A stretch of DNA of 64,000 nt from Brachionus manjavacas (taxonomy: Eukaryota > Rotifera > Eurotatoria > Ploima > Brachionidae). Location of the stretch: the NCBI GenBank assembly GCA_019054805.1, contig JAHQIY010000005.1, positions 1,533,501 through 1,597,500 on the forward strand, read 5' to 3'. Shown one piece after another: positions 10,816-22,068 of this stretch. Position 1 is the first letter of the stretch. Each line of letters starts with the position of its first letter. The notes below the pieces were generated by a model that was given only the letters and a program-made list of their open reading frames with translations, made no database searches and was not told the origin of the DNA. The position numbers and the translations under genes are program-made.

Positions 10816-12644
10816 CTATCGAACTTGGATTAGACCAGCTTCGATTAATTTTTGAATTTTTGCCTTAATTGCTGGGTTCTTCAAATGGTCTTGGGCGGCA
10901 TGTCGATCGGTCTGCATTTGTTCCAAAATCAAACGCATTGCAGGATCACTCAAAATTTGCTGAACCTCAGGATCTTGCATTGCTCTCTTTCTAGTCTCTT
11001 CTGGATCCGAGCTCATGGCACAAGATCTATACCCTTCAATAGCTTCTTGACAATCGGGATCCAACTCAATAGCTTTGGCGTATGCAGACATGGCTTTAGC
11101 TTGTTCTTTCATCAGCATCAAAATCGCGCCTTTTTGCACATAGGCTTTGACAAAACTAGGGTCCAACTTAATCGCTTGGTCGCAGTCATTTAAAGCCAAT
11201 TGGAACTCCATTAGCTTCGAGTATGACAGAGCGCGATTTCGGAACAGCTTTGCATCGTTTGGATTTCTCTTGATGGCCTCATTGTAATGTTTCATGGCAG
11301 TTGGAAAGTCTCCTTTTTTAAATGCCTCGTTACCAAGATTTTTTTCTTTTTCCGCCTCTGTCGGATTGACGTAAGCGCGCATCTCTTCTTCCTTAATCTC
11401 TTTTTCGACTTGTTGCTTTTTTTTCAATATATCTGGATTACGGTGCTCCGATAGAGAATGGTTGTAGTATTTTAAAGCACTTTTTAAATCCTTTTGTTTA
11501 TAATAAGCATTTCCTATTCGTGCATATGCCCTTTAAAAAATTTATAAAAAAAATGTATCTATTTTTTAGAATGAATTTAAAATACTTTGCTATTAAAGTG
11601 AAATCAGCCTTGTTTTCGCGACCAACTTCAATTGCTTTCTCACACAACTGGATACACATAGACAGCTCATTTTGCTCAAAATAGACAGCTGAAAAATTAA
11701 AATCACTTAAAATAAAGTTTAAAAATAATTTTTTTTTCAATTTTTACCAGCTTTGTTTGTCATGTATGTTATGTTTGTGGGTTCTAGTTCAGAGGCACGG
11801 TCATAGTGCTTTAGAGCAGTTTCAAAATCTTTTTTCTTGTATGCCTCATTTCCCAAGTCTTTTTCCCTGACCGCTTCACGTTGTTCCGGTGTTCGGTCAT
11901 CTTTTGGCTCAGGCTTTGGCTCGGGCTTTTTTTCCTCAGGCGCCGGTGTTGATCTAGATTCTTCTGTCTGCATTTCTTCATTATCAAACATGCCTCCGCC
12001 GCCCATTCCACCGAACATGGCGCCCAAAAGCTGTGAGGCCTTTGGATTATTCAACAGCTTACTTCAATTTTAAATTGGTCATTTCATTTTTAATTTAAAA
12101 TTAAAAAAAAAAGTATCCAAACTTACGCGATGTCATTCGGATTCTTTTGCAAATCCTTGAGTAAATTTTGAACCTCTGGGTCACTTAGAAGACCTCTGGT
12201 CTTTGGGTTCATGGCTAAATTGGCCAAAAATTTTGGATCAGCGAATGGATTCATGCCACCACTGCCGCCAAAGCCTAGCGGAGTTTCCAAATTATCCTTG
12301 CAGTTCTTTACGGCGTCTTTTAGCAACTGATTGTTCGGATCGAATTTTAGACCTTGTTCGTAGGTTTTTAAAGCCTCGTCATGTCTGCCCAAAAGCTCCA
12401 GGGCTGCGCCTTTTCGGGAATAGCCCTTTGGCCAGTCGCTCTTCAAATCGATGGTTTTTTCGGCGTCCTCAAGCGATTCAGTGTACTTGTTAACTTTGGC
12501 GTACGCGGCAGAACGGTTGCTGTACAAAATGTGATTGTTGGAATCTATTTGAATGGCTTCGGTGTAGTGTTTAATCGCCTCATCGAATTTTTCCGCTTGT
12601 AAGGCAGCGTTACCTTTTGCTTTTAGTTCATCAGCAGTACTCAT
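10816..12644 (-). CDS. STIP1: Hsp70-Hsp90 organizing co-chaperone STI1/HOP (STIP1)
   Basis: Cytosolic adaptor that passes client proteins from Hsp70 to Hsp90. Four exons: 12127-12644, 11748-12061, 11586-11688, 10816-11530; introns of 65, 59 and 55 bp with GT..AG ends; total 549 residues (vertebrate STIP1 is about 543). Order seen: TPR1 (residues about 4-105, [20 protein letters not shown]), a DP1-type helical domain with NP repeats ([14 protein letters not shown]), an acidic/Lys/Pro linker, TPR2A ([20 protein letters not shown]), TPR2B ([15 protein letters not shown]), and DP2 ending [12 protein letters not shown]...EAGLIQVR. Reading frame and splice phases join without a break. Three heat-shock-element arrays lie within 320 bp upstream. 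Confidence 0.97.
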
Positions 12645-12726
12645 TTTTTTTTATGTTCTAAAAAATTAAAGCACGATGTTAGCTAATTTTTAAGTTAAAT
12701 TAATTTTAAATTTTTTTGTCGAAATT

Positions 12727-12744
12727 TTCGAGAATATTCTAGAA
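12727..12744. promoter_or_regulatory. heat shock element, proximal array
   Basis: TTCGAGAATATTCTAGAA gives four perfectly spaced alternating TTC/GAA units. It lies 83 bp upstream of the STI1 start codon. HSF1 binds three or more inverted nGAAn units, and STI1 genes are heat-inducible in many eukaryotes, so this is a likely HSF site. Confidence 0.85.
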
Positions 12745-12867
12745 TGGTTTATTTTAAAAAATAGTTAGGATGACTACCGATGCTTGTTAGTATTTTTAAA
12801 TTTTACTCTGTAATATTTTCAAAATTTCAAAGCTTTCTTTGTATTTAAATCAGATATGAATGAAATA

Positions 12868-12890
12868 GAAAATTCAAGAAATTTCAAGAC
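12868..12890. promoter_or_regulatory. heat shock element, middle array
   Basis: GAAAATTCAAGAAATTTC is four perfect units with a fifth near-match (GAC) in phase. It lies about 224 bp upstream of the STI1 start codon. Confidence 0.8.
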
Positions 12891-12943
12891 AATTTTTTGG
12901 CGCAGCTTTTTTTCAACGATAAACCACTGAATATTTAGCTAAG

Positions 12944-12961
12944 TTCCCGAAAATTCTCGAA
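12944..12961. promoter_or_regulatory. heat shock element, distal array
   Basis: TTCCCGAAAATTCTCGAA again has four perfect alternating units. It lies about 300 bp upstream of the STI1 start codon. Confidence 0.8.
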
Positions 12962-15900
12962 ATTTTTACAATTATTTCAAATAAATGTACATTTTAAAAT
13001 ATTTTTAGCTCTATTAAAATAATTAATAATTCAAACTATTTTGACAGACTAAACGAGTTATCTTAACTCATTTTGTAAATTAAAAATGAAGTTTTAAAAT
13101 GAATCAAATCTATTTAATGGTGTTTGTCTTTTCCTTTATCGAATTATCTTACTCTAAAATTAAAAAAATTATTTAAATTAAATTAAATTCCATTTAATAC
13201 TAACAATAAGTAATAATTATAAAAATAATTAATAATAATAAAAGTAAAAAAATAAGCTACTACTTTTTTATTGTGATTTTACAGATATTCTATGAAAATA
13301 CGCTTAGAAATATCTGGTTGAAAAAAAACAATATTTAAAGAGAGAAATTAAATTGAGTGTTCTTTTTAAATTTATATCTTTAGATCTTGATGAAAACGTT
13401 TTTCTTTGTAAATATAATAATTTATAAGTTAATTTTTTTATTTAGGAAGCAGCAAAGATTAAAAAAAAGCAAATTAATAATCCAATATATGCCAAAATCT
13501 AGAATTCAGTCCTCCAAAAAATGGCACACGTGTATTCTTTGCACCACATACATTTTTATATTCTCATATTCTTCTAACTACATTTTGAATATCCAAAAAA
13601 ATTTAAGTATCTAATCTGGTAACTTCAAGTCAAGCTCTAAATACACAGCAACGAGATTGGTAACTTATAATATTAATACTAAATAATTATTATAAGTAAC
13701 TAATAAACAATATTTTTTATTTAAACTCGCCAACAATTTAATACTCTCTAAAAAAAATTTAAATAATAATAAATAGCTTTGAGACTTTCTTTTAAAAATA
13801 ATAAAATAACAATAAATACCATAATCTTTGACTGAAGCTTTTTATGTGCACAAATTGTACTGAATTTCAACGCCTTCAAAAAAGAATATTCTAAGAAACA
13901 AAAGTTCAAAAAATTCTTGGAATTTTTTGTTTTTTAAGATTTAGTTATGAAATTAATAAAAAAAAATAAAAATTTTGTAGTACAGTGTCAGCGTCCAAAG
14001 ACAAAAACGTCTCTAGACTTCCATTTCATTCCAGCTTTGGTTGTGATGGGCCGAATTGAAGAAAATCTTTGTTGACTTCATCTTTTTTATAAATTTTTAG
14101 CTCAAAAAATCCTGTGGCAATTAGTGAGATTTAGTCAAATTTTGAATTTGATTTCGGATACTTTTTATCACGAAAATGCTTGACTTCAACCAACCTAATT
14201 AGACTGCTAACTTATCTAAAGTTGATGATACAAATAAAAAAATATCTTAGCATCAGACGATAAGTTGATGTTCTTTAAAAGGGTGAATATCTGAAGTAAA
14301 GAGATAAGTAGGTTTTCATCCTTTTATTCCAAAAATTCACCCAGTTTAGCCGAAAAATAATCCATCTGACTTTAGACCAAATTTACTATTAATAAATCAT
14401 TTCTAGCAAATTATTTTATAGTATTTTTTTCATTTTTTAATGATGTTTAATTTATTTAATTTGATTGTACTATTTTACTATTCTGTTTCATTTATTAAAA
14501 AATTAGAGACGATTTTAAATATTTAAACTACTAAAAATGTAATAAACTTAAACGAGGCGAATTTTTTTTTAATTTTTACTATCTTTTGTCTCTTTTATGT
14601 CATCTACGTAACATATTCTTTCGAAAATGAACTTTTCTTTCTGGAAAAAAAACAGACACATTTTTGAAAATCTCGTTAAATTTTCTCCCAATATAAAGAT
14701 GTTTAGTTTGGGGTCAATCAAAAATTTGAGATCAGGTTTCAATAAAAGTAAATTTTTTTGTAATTTTTAAAAATGTATAAAATGCTAATTTATAGTTAAA
14801 TTCTTTACTATATTAATAGATTTTTTAAGTGTGTAAAAAAAAATCAAATTTTAAAATAATAGAAAAATTTACGGGTTAATTAAGTTATTTTTGGGGCAAG
14901 AAGCTGAAATTTCGGCTAAACGGGTGAGTTTTCGGTTTAATTCTACAAAAATGGGGCAATTAGGCTAATCCTTTTTCTGACTTCAATTCTAAATATCTAA
15001 TGATAATTAGCTTAAATTTAAAATTTTTTCAAAATGGTTCACCCGGTTAGGTTAAGATACAATATTTAAAAAGTAATGACTTTTTGGGGATTTTTTTTGT
15101 ATTTGGATATTAAAATAAAATTAATGATTGTTTAAGGGAATTTTATTTAATAATGTTCTTCCTCAAAATTTCGTCATAAATCTTTAAATTTTCAATAATT
15201 CTAAAAAAGATTCGAATCATTGACTTTTCATTAGTTTTTGGTTGTGAATTATTCACCATGCTGATTTTAAAGAATTTGTTTTAAAATTTCTTCAGTAAAA
15301 AGTTTTTTTTATTTTGTTCTATTGTTTTGTACTTAATTTTTCAAATCCTGAGCAAAAATTTAAAGATCATGTTGGTTCTCAAAGACTAAAAACATTCTTA
15401 TGCTTTTGCTGGAAATTTTGTCAAGCTTTTTGCAGATTAATTTTTTGAGAAATAATTGTTTCAGCACACCCTCGAAAACCAACAAACAAATTAGACTTAA
15501 AAACACTCTAAACCCTGTTCAGCACACATTTTTTTAACTTTTCAAAAAAAAAAATTCAAGAATTTATTCTGTGTTACTGAGTTATAGAAAAAAAATTCTA
15601 ACTATTTTGTAAAATAAAAATTTGAGGTATAAAATTTCTTCGAAATCGTTTGAATATTAAAAAAAAAATTTCAAAATTTATTTACTGTTATTTTAGTTAT
15701 AATTGAAAATGGCCATCAATTAATGGACTGACAAAAAAAATTAAATTTTACTTACAAAAAACTACATATGATGACAAATAAATTAATTGACTGATAAAAA
15801 AATTATTTGAGTGACAAAAATACTTTTTTAACTAATTAATTATTTGTACAACAAATTACTGATTTTAAGGTGACAATAAAAATCAAAATCTTGAACTATA

Positions 15901-16938
15901 GCACCAAAATCGGAAGGAAGCTCCAGATGATTATGACAAACCGTTTTGTCCAAATCTCATAATCAAGCTAGAGTCAACAATGAGAAAACGTCACAATTTA
16001 AGTTCATTCCTTACAATCTTGTAACAATCTTTTCCAATTTATGTCTTTTCAACTTTCATTTTTTTAGCTCATTTACTCTATTTTGATTCTTTTTTTTTAT
16101 CTAATTTTATTAACTTTAATTTTATTTTTATTTTATTTTTAACTTATTCTGAAGGAGCTTTAGCTCGGTACAGAAAACAAATAATTAAATAAATAAATCT
16201 TAGAGAATTAAATTACTAAATAGCTTTTCTTTTTTTTTCCTCATTCACTCCTTGAGAAGCATAGGGTTCATTACTTTTGATTTCCACTCAAGTCGAACTA
16301 AATAGCTTAATTAGAAATAAAATAAAATAAAAAAAATGAATAAAATTTTGTAAGTGCAAAATTATTAAATAGTCATCTCAATATATATATATTTGTCAGT
16401 CGTTTAGTTTTTTTGTCAGAATAATTAGTTTTTTATTGTCAGCTAAAATAGATTAAATTAGTCACCACTTTTAGTTATTTTTGTCATCTTAAAAAAAATT
16501 AAATTTGTCACCCCCAAAAAATTTAAGCCATTGAAAATATTACCAAAAATCTTGTTTAAAAATCTGAGCAATGTTCTTAATATAATGCAAAATTTTGCTG
16601 AATTGATTCAAATTTTTTCTTCAAAAGGTCAATTAGAAATGATTCATTTTGAAATGAGTGAAAAGAACTTAACTCTGGATGCCCAGTGTACAAAGAATTC
16701 ATTTGTTTGATTTTTTTCTGATGTTAAAACTTGATTTAAAATGAAGAATTAAGTTTTTGCTAATTTAAATAACCTTTATTTATTTCAAAATTTAACCCAA
16801 TTTTTTTTAAGAAAAATTAAATTTTATTTAGAAATATTTATTACAATTTATCGAATTTAAATACTAAAATTTTATCTAAGTTTAATTTATTCTATAATAC
16901 GATAAGACTTGGTGTTTAAAAATCTATTTGGGGCAGTT
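12962..16938. other. long intergenic region with repeat debris
   Basis: No convincing gene; a 75-codon frame at 13387-13614 is AT-driven and resembles nothing. Content seen: a LINE-type 3' end on the plus strand at about 16060-16200 (CTGAAGGAGCTTTAGCTCGG, then AAAT units), and diverged TGACAAA/TTTGTCA words concentrated at 15725-15880 and, inverted, at 16395-16515, suggesting a decayed fold-back element. The rest is unstructured AT-rich sequence. Confidence 0.4.
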
Positions 16939-17821
16939 TTACTGAATAGTGTCACATTCATTATATAGATCATTATATGTAGATTCGTCAACTTTAATGA
17001 ATCGTTTTTCCTTGAAGCTAAACATATAAACATCATTGGTATTTGTATCGGTCCACAAAGCATAACCTCTAAGCAATTTTTTGGCTATCTTATCTTTTAA
17101 AAAATTATAGTTATTCACATTTTTCAGTTGTTTTAGGGTATTAATCTGAAAAAAAAATTATTATTCATCCAATAAGTTAAGAATCATAGAACATTACCAT
17201 CGAAAATTTATCCCTAGGGCTAAATTGATTCTCTGGGTCAACATAAGCTTGAAATTCATTTGGATGTCCTTCAGAAAAAGTCAAGCATTTATTGAATCCA
17301 CTTCTTTCAAACTCTTTAAATTTAGTAACTGTATCGCTTCCATTTAATATTAGCCATTTTTTTAGAGCACTTGAATTATCAGTAGCATGATTATCCAATT
17401 TATCTTTCATATCATATAGCATATTAATAGGCTTAAAGAATCAAATTTAATAAAGCTTTATTAAAAAAATTGAAAGTCATACTCTTGAATTAGAATGTCC
17501 AAAAACAACTATAGTATTAGCATTGTTGTTAACACATGCAAGCTCAAGAGCCGCGGGAGTTCCGCTTGCTACACTGTTTTCACTAGACTCAAATTTTGGA
17601 ATAAATCCACCAGGCGATCGGATCAGAAAAAAGGTGCCTGGTTGAGCCTGAAGAAGACGAGAAACCACAATTCGACTATCAATGCCGGTAACAATAGCCA
17701 TTTTGGGAGAAGGCTTGTCTAATATTTCTCTAAATATTGGTAATAACTCGGCTTTGATGGTTTTTTGATATCTTAAGATACCGTCAACAATTTTGCCCAT
17801 TCCTTTATTTACGGCTGTCAT
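16939..17821 (-). CDS. beta-carbonic anhydrase family protein lacking two zinc-ligand cysteines
   Basis: Three exons, 17483-17821, 17198-17431 and 16939-17145, both junctions in phase 0, introns 51 and 52 bp; 259 residues, as expected for animal beta-CAs. The whole fold is recognisable: N-terminal IVDGILRYQKTIKAE, the active-site strand VTGIDSR, IRSPGG where VRNAGN is usual, PAALELACVNN, VVFGHSNSRP, YVDPENQFSPRDKFSM and a C-terminal ALWTDTNTNDVYMFSF. In active enzymes the zinc is held by Cys (CxDSR), His and Cys (HxxC). Here the first Cys is Gly (GIDSR) and the second is Ser (HSNS); His and the Asp-Arg dyad remain. The frame, splice sites and length are intact, so it looks like a maintained pseudoenzyme rather than a dead gene. 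Function unknown. Confidence 0.9.
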
Positions 17822-18199
17822 TTTTTAAAATTTTTTGCTCAAACTCAAAAATAAAATCTTGATCTAAATTTGTTCTGCTATTTTTATTCAGAAAAAAATG
17901 TTTTTTTTTAGAAAAACCGGTATTTTAAATAAACAAAATATTTTAGAACTGGGTGGATTCGAAAGCATAAACGAATAGAACAATTTCTGTGATAAACCAC
18001 ATAATTATAGAACTTGGCATCTTGTTTTTGCTTTCAAAAATAAAATTATTTTTTTTTTTTAAATTTTGCAATGTTGCAAATTAAAATTAAACTTTAAGTA
18101 TTGATACATGCTGAACAAAAAGATGATACAAAAATTTAGAAAATTAAAATAATTTTTTTCTGATGTTACAAAAAAATATTTTTTTAAATTTTAATTAAT

Positions 18200-18469
18200 T
18201 TAATACAAATAAAATAATCGTTTATTATTGCTCTTTAAAATTGGGTATAAAAAATACTTATTTTTTTTGATCTTGGTCAAACATTTGTACAAAAATTGAT
18301 AAAATTCGGTCAATAACATATTTTTTTTAATTTGTCCAAATTTTGGACACCCCTCATTTAGACGCAAAGTCAGGACTCGAGTTAAGACATTGGTCATTTC
18401 ACTAAAGTATAGATTTTCCTTGATTTTAAGGTTTTTTTCTTTGGCACAACCAGTTCTAGTTTTTGACAT
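18200..18469 (-). CDS. possible small protein, 89 aa, unknown
   Basis: An 89-codon frame starting at 18469, rich in Lys, Leu and Thr (ENLYFSEMTNVLTRVLTLRLNEGCPKFGQIKKN). The middle has balanced composition and low Phe/Asn compared with random AT-rich frames here, which is the only argument for coding. No family recognised, no neighbour that suggests a role; it could be an exon of an unspliced gene or chance. Confidence 0.25.
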   Translation of the reverse strand: MSKTRTGCAKEKNLKIKENLYFSEMTNVLTRVLTLRLNEGCPKFGQIKKNMLLTEFYQFLYKCLTKIKKNKYFLYPILKSNNKRLFYLY

Positions 18470-18798
18470 TTTAATTTTAATTTGTTTTATTATTTGATAG
18501 TTTATAAATATGAAAACCTAATAAAAATATTCTATTAAAATTGTTGGAACTTTTTTGCGTTAAATTTAATTTAAGTTAAACTTTAGAATGAGCATTAGCA
18601 ATTATTTTAGAAAATCTAAGAGAATAATTTGACACAAAATCCTTAATAATTACTTAATTAAAGTATGATGATATTGATTAATAAATTATGCCCTTAAAAG
18701 GTCCAAAACAAAAAATCAAATATATTTTAAATTATTTTGATACATCTTGAAAAAACTTAACAATTTTTGTAAAAATTTTATTCTAAAATTTGTTTCTA

Positions 18799-20205
18799 TT
18801 ATTTTTCATTATGATTTTGATCACTTTTATCATCATTATTGTTTTCAATTTCTATTAAATTGACATTCTTTAAATAATCAATCCACAATTCATATAGCAA
18901 ATCAATAAATATTAAATTTCCAGCCACATTTTTAACTAAATGTAACATCAGAACACCGTCAGTATTCAAATAGTGTTTATAAAAATCTTCAACATTTTTT
19001 TTCAAATCGTTGAATATAACTTGACGTTTAGTATTTTCTTCGTTTGATCTGATCATATTTTTTCTAATATTCAAATACTTGTACAAAAAACTAATTTTTT
19101 CTGAATAAAGCATTTCATAAGCCCATGCCAAAATGTTCATAATTGTAAGAAATAGAAGCAATACATACCAAAACCAGAAAATTACAAATATTTTTTCGAT
19201 TAGAATATTAATGGACAAAAGACATTCGACTGAATACCAATAAATTTTATTCAAATTGTTATGGACAAAAAAGTCACATATGGTTCTGATCGGAAATTGA
19301 GTTGTCAAATTGTAAGGGTTTCTGTTTTTCCACAACGAAATAAAAAAATCAATGCCATATGAGTAAAATTTTTTGCCAAATATTAAATGTAACAATATCA
19401 ACTGGAAAACAATATTGGATAAATTTAACAATTTTAAAATCATATAATGCCTGGTCAAATTTCTTAAGCCCTCGTTTGGTCTCATAAAACTCGTTATTTT
19501 ATTTTTTGAAATAATGGTTGTTTTTAATAAGTTTTTAAATCTATGTTTTAAATTCTTAGAAGAAAAAGAATCGGAATCACTTAGTTCTTTTGAATAATAT
19601 GAAGATTTTCTCTCGTGGGATTTTTTTTTCTCGTTCTCTTGATGAACTATTGAATTGAAATTGGTTGTGAAAGTTTTTTTTAACTCATCATTGACCAAAA
19701 GAGGAGCCATTTCAGTCTCCCTAGACATTGAACGCAATAACCCTGTTGTTTTTGGTGTATTTTTTATTGATTCCTTTAGAACATTTTTTTTATTTAGTTG
19801 GTCCAAAAGCTTCTTTACATACCCTCTAGAGTTTGATGATATTATATTCCAAGCGAAATCAGGTAGCATAAATAACAACGCTTGACCAAATAGGATGAAA
19901 AGAATAAATTGATAGTAGTGAATAACATATTTAGGACTTTGAGGGAACAAATCTGCATCATTAACTTTTGGATAATAATAGGTATTGTTAATCCAACAAA
20001 TTTGGTGAGTGTAAGCTGTTTGACTATCACTTAAATGCGTCGGAAGCCAGCAGTTTATACCACGTCCATCTCCCAAACGTATTAGAATGACAGCTATGGA
20101 GACAAATATTACAACAATTGAATATTTGCTGTGAATTTTATCAATAAAGTCTCCACGAATTGCATTATTTTTTACTGACTGATAAGCTTCTAATATTTCG
20201 TCCAT
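18799..20205 (-). CDS. innexin (gap junction / hemichannel protein)
   Basis: Single uninterrupted frame of 468 residues. Innexins form intercellular or plasma-membrane channels in protostomes. Four membrane segments at about 28-44, 97-116, 258-278 and 333-358. Extracellular loop 1 has GRGINCWLPTH and YTHQICWINNTYYYP (Cys52, Cys70); loop 2 has TICDFF...YWYSVECLLSINILIEKIF (Cys310, Cys328); these two pairs are the family hallmark. The YYQFILFILFGQALLFMLP segment is the conserved start of TM2 with its Pro. The cytoplasmic loop (about 120-250) is long and rich in Ser/Lys. No intron was found, unlike most multi-exon genes in the window. Upstream ATGs in frame were not seen. Confidence 0.95.
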   Translation of the reverse strand: MDEILEAYQSVKNNAIRGDFIDKIHSKYSIVVIFVSIAVILIRLGDGRGINCWLPTHLSDSQTAYTHQICWINNTYYYPKVNDADLFPQSPKYVIHYYQFILFILFGQALLFMLPDFAWNIISSNSRGYVKKLLDQLNKKNVLKESIKNTPKTTGLLRSMSRETEMAPLLVNDELKKTFTTNFNSIVHQENEKKKSHERKSSYYSKELSDSDSFSSKNLKHRFKNLLKTTIISKNKITSFMRPNEGLRNLTRHYMILKLLNLSNIVFQLILLHLIFGKKFYSYGIDFFISLWKNRNPYNLTTQFPIRTICDFFVHNNLNKIYWYSVECLLSINILIEKIFVIFWFWYVLLLFLTIMNILAWAYEMLYSEKISFLYKYLNIRKNMIRSNEENTKRQVIFNDLKKNVEDFYKHYLNTDGVLMLHLVKNVAGNLIFIDLLYELWIDYLKNVNLIEIENNNDDKSDQNHNEK

Positions 20206-21739
20206 TATCCAAAAGTGTTTAAAATGTTGAGAAATTTAGAAAACAAAGTTTGGAAATCCAAGATAAGCTTGAATTTATCAAAAATTTAAGATAAGCTAAG
20301 TTAAGTGCTTTTTATTCATAACAGAATTTCATGATTATATTTTATTTCTTTAAATTATTACAAATATTATATTATCTTATTTATTTATCATTAAACTGAT
20401 ATAGGACCAAAGTGTTTTTTGAAAATATTTAACTAATAGGTTTTTTAAACAAAGGTTAATTTTTTTAAAATATTTTTCAAATTATTTTAAAATAAACTAT
20501 TGATTTCATAGACTTTATAATTTTTTTACAAGATGTAGTCCAACAAAAAAAGAAAAACCCGCATAAGTTTATCATTTTTATTGATCATATGTTCTGCCTT
20601 AAAAAAAAACATGAATAGATGAGAGAGAAAAAACGTGATGCTATTTTTAATCAGTATTTTAAAAATAAAACAAAAATTGTTTATACTTTGTCTTTTTTTT
20701 ACCTGCCGATTTTTCTTTGATAAGCAAGTCCAATAGTTTATAATTTTGATATTTGAAATCAAGCTTTTCAAATTTTTTATTATTTTAAATTTTATATTAA
20801 AAAATAAAAAAATTGAATTTTTTTTTGGACTCAATGCGGCATAAAGGGAAATTTATAATATATTTTATGAAAATATGCAAAAATTTCATCGGATTAACCT
20901 TGAAAACTCTCCTACAATTACATAAATGTATTTTACCTAAATTTTTTTTTTTTTTTATTTTTGTAGCAATTGAAAATTACTACAAATTAGCTCTGATAAT
21001 TATTTATAGAAGGATAAGTTAAGTGCAAAAGTTCTTCCTTAACTAAAATTGCTACTTCTCCTTCATAGTTATTTCTTATTAAACGATTATTGATTGATTA
21101 TTTTTAAATCGGAAGAAATATTTGTTTCACTCAAATCAATTTTTATTTAATAAGATTTACAAAAAAATCGTAATAGTTTGATATACTGGCCTCTTGGTTT
21201 GATAAATCTAAATGTCCATTTGATCCAGAGTTTAACGCAGAACTTGCATCTCGTAAAATTACTGTTAAGGCTGTGACTTTACGAGATGCTTGTTGCTATA
21301 CGAAAATTCTAATTTCCATAAAAATATTTATGACATGAAAAAGAAAAACGAATATACTGCTCCTTCTGTTCCATCACTCAACTGACCCAAAATCGTATAT
21401 GGAATAGCTCACAAAAATTAAAATGATTCTGATGAATTTAAATTAAAATTCAATTTAAACTAATAAAAACATCCAATTTTTATAAAACTTTTTACATCAG
21501 TCATATTCCAAGTCTATTTATTTTATTTTTATTTTATTTTATTTTATTTAAAAAGGAAAGCCGCAACTAGGGCGATTTTGGGAGATGGAACGTCAATCGT
21601 GGACCTCCAGTACTCTTATTGAAATTACTAGTATATTTATAATTGTACAAAAGGAATAATAAAATTTTTTTTAATAAAATATATATATAAAAAAAATAAA
21701 ATAAATAAAAATAATTTCCTTTTTTTTTTTAGCTATTGA
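20206..21739. other. intergenic; hairpin and T-rich retroposon-like tail
   Basis: Frames at 20526-20834 and 20813-21022 are AT-driven and not credible. A perfect 12-bp stem (21246-21257 with 21278-21289, loop 20) lies inside a short block with coding-like composition (WFDKSKCPFDPEFNAELASRK). 21510-21720 contains TTTTA repeats, a GC-richer block near 21560-21610 and further TAAAA repeats, resembling a SINE or a LINE tail. Confidence 0.35.
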
Positions 21740-22066
21740 TTAGTACTCGATGTGTAGCAACTGATTCAACCTTATTCTTCTATTGTCTCCTTCTGTCTCC
21801 AATGCCTCCATTATATCTATTACTTCATCATCTTTCCTGCAGTCCTCAATTCTTTTAACTGTTTGTCATATTTTATCATTTTCATATTTTATCATCTCTT
21901 AAATTGTTTGTCTATTCGTAATCACTGATATTTCGTTTAGCAGACTTTTGTTATCTTTGCTTAATTCGGGATCATTTACCATTAGCTCGTGTATTATTCA
22001 TTTTGTAAGTTCAAATTCTACCAGTCTTATTAGGAATTTGACTTTTGTATTTACTATAAGCTCATC
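21740..22066 (-). pseudogene. decayed ORF of unknown family next to mariner
   Basis: On the minus strand one frame runs from the mariner border downward: IDELIVNTKVKFLIRLVEFELTK, a stop, IIHELMVNDPELSKDNKSLLNEISVITNRQTI, a stop, and later RIEDCRKDDEVIDIMEALETE. Composition is protein-like across three stops. The mariner TA insertion lies at its upstream end, so the element probably landed in it. Family not recognised. Confidence 0.35.
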
Positions 22067-22068
22067 TA

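Noticed and set aside
13387-13614. 75-codon plus-strand frame
   Set aside because: Lys/Ile/Phe-rich composition expected from AT-rich DNA, no family likeness, no splice context.
13982-14040. TACAGTGTCAGCG as a mariner/Tc1 end
   Set aside because: No inverted partner was found within several kb.
14338-14928. Possible fold-back: CACCC-GTTTAGCCGAAA at about 14338 and its inverse at about 14911
   Set aside because: Only about 18 bases match; similarity neither extends inward nor outward convincingly, so borders of an element cannot be supported.
20526-21022. Frames of 102 and 69 codons on opposite strands
   Set aside because: Homopolymer-driven composition (poly-Lys and poly-Phe), overlapping on both strands, nothing recognisable.
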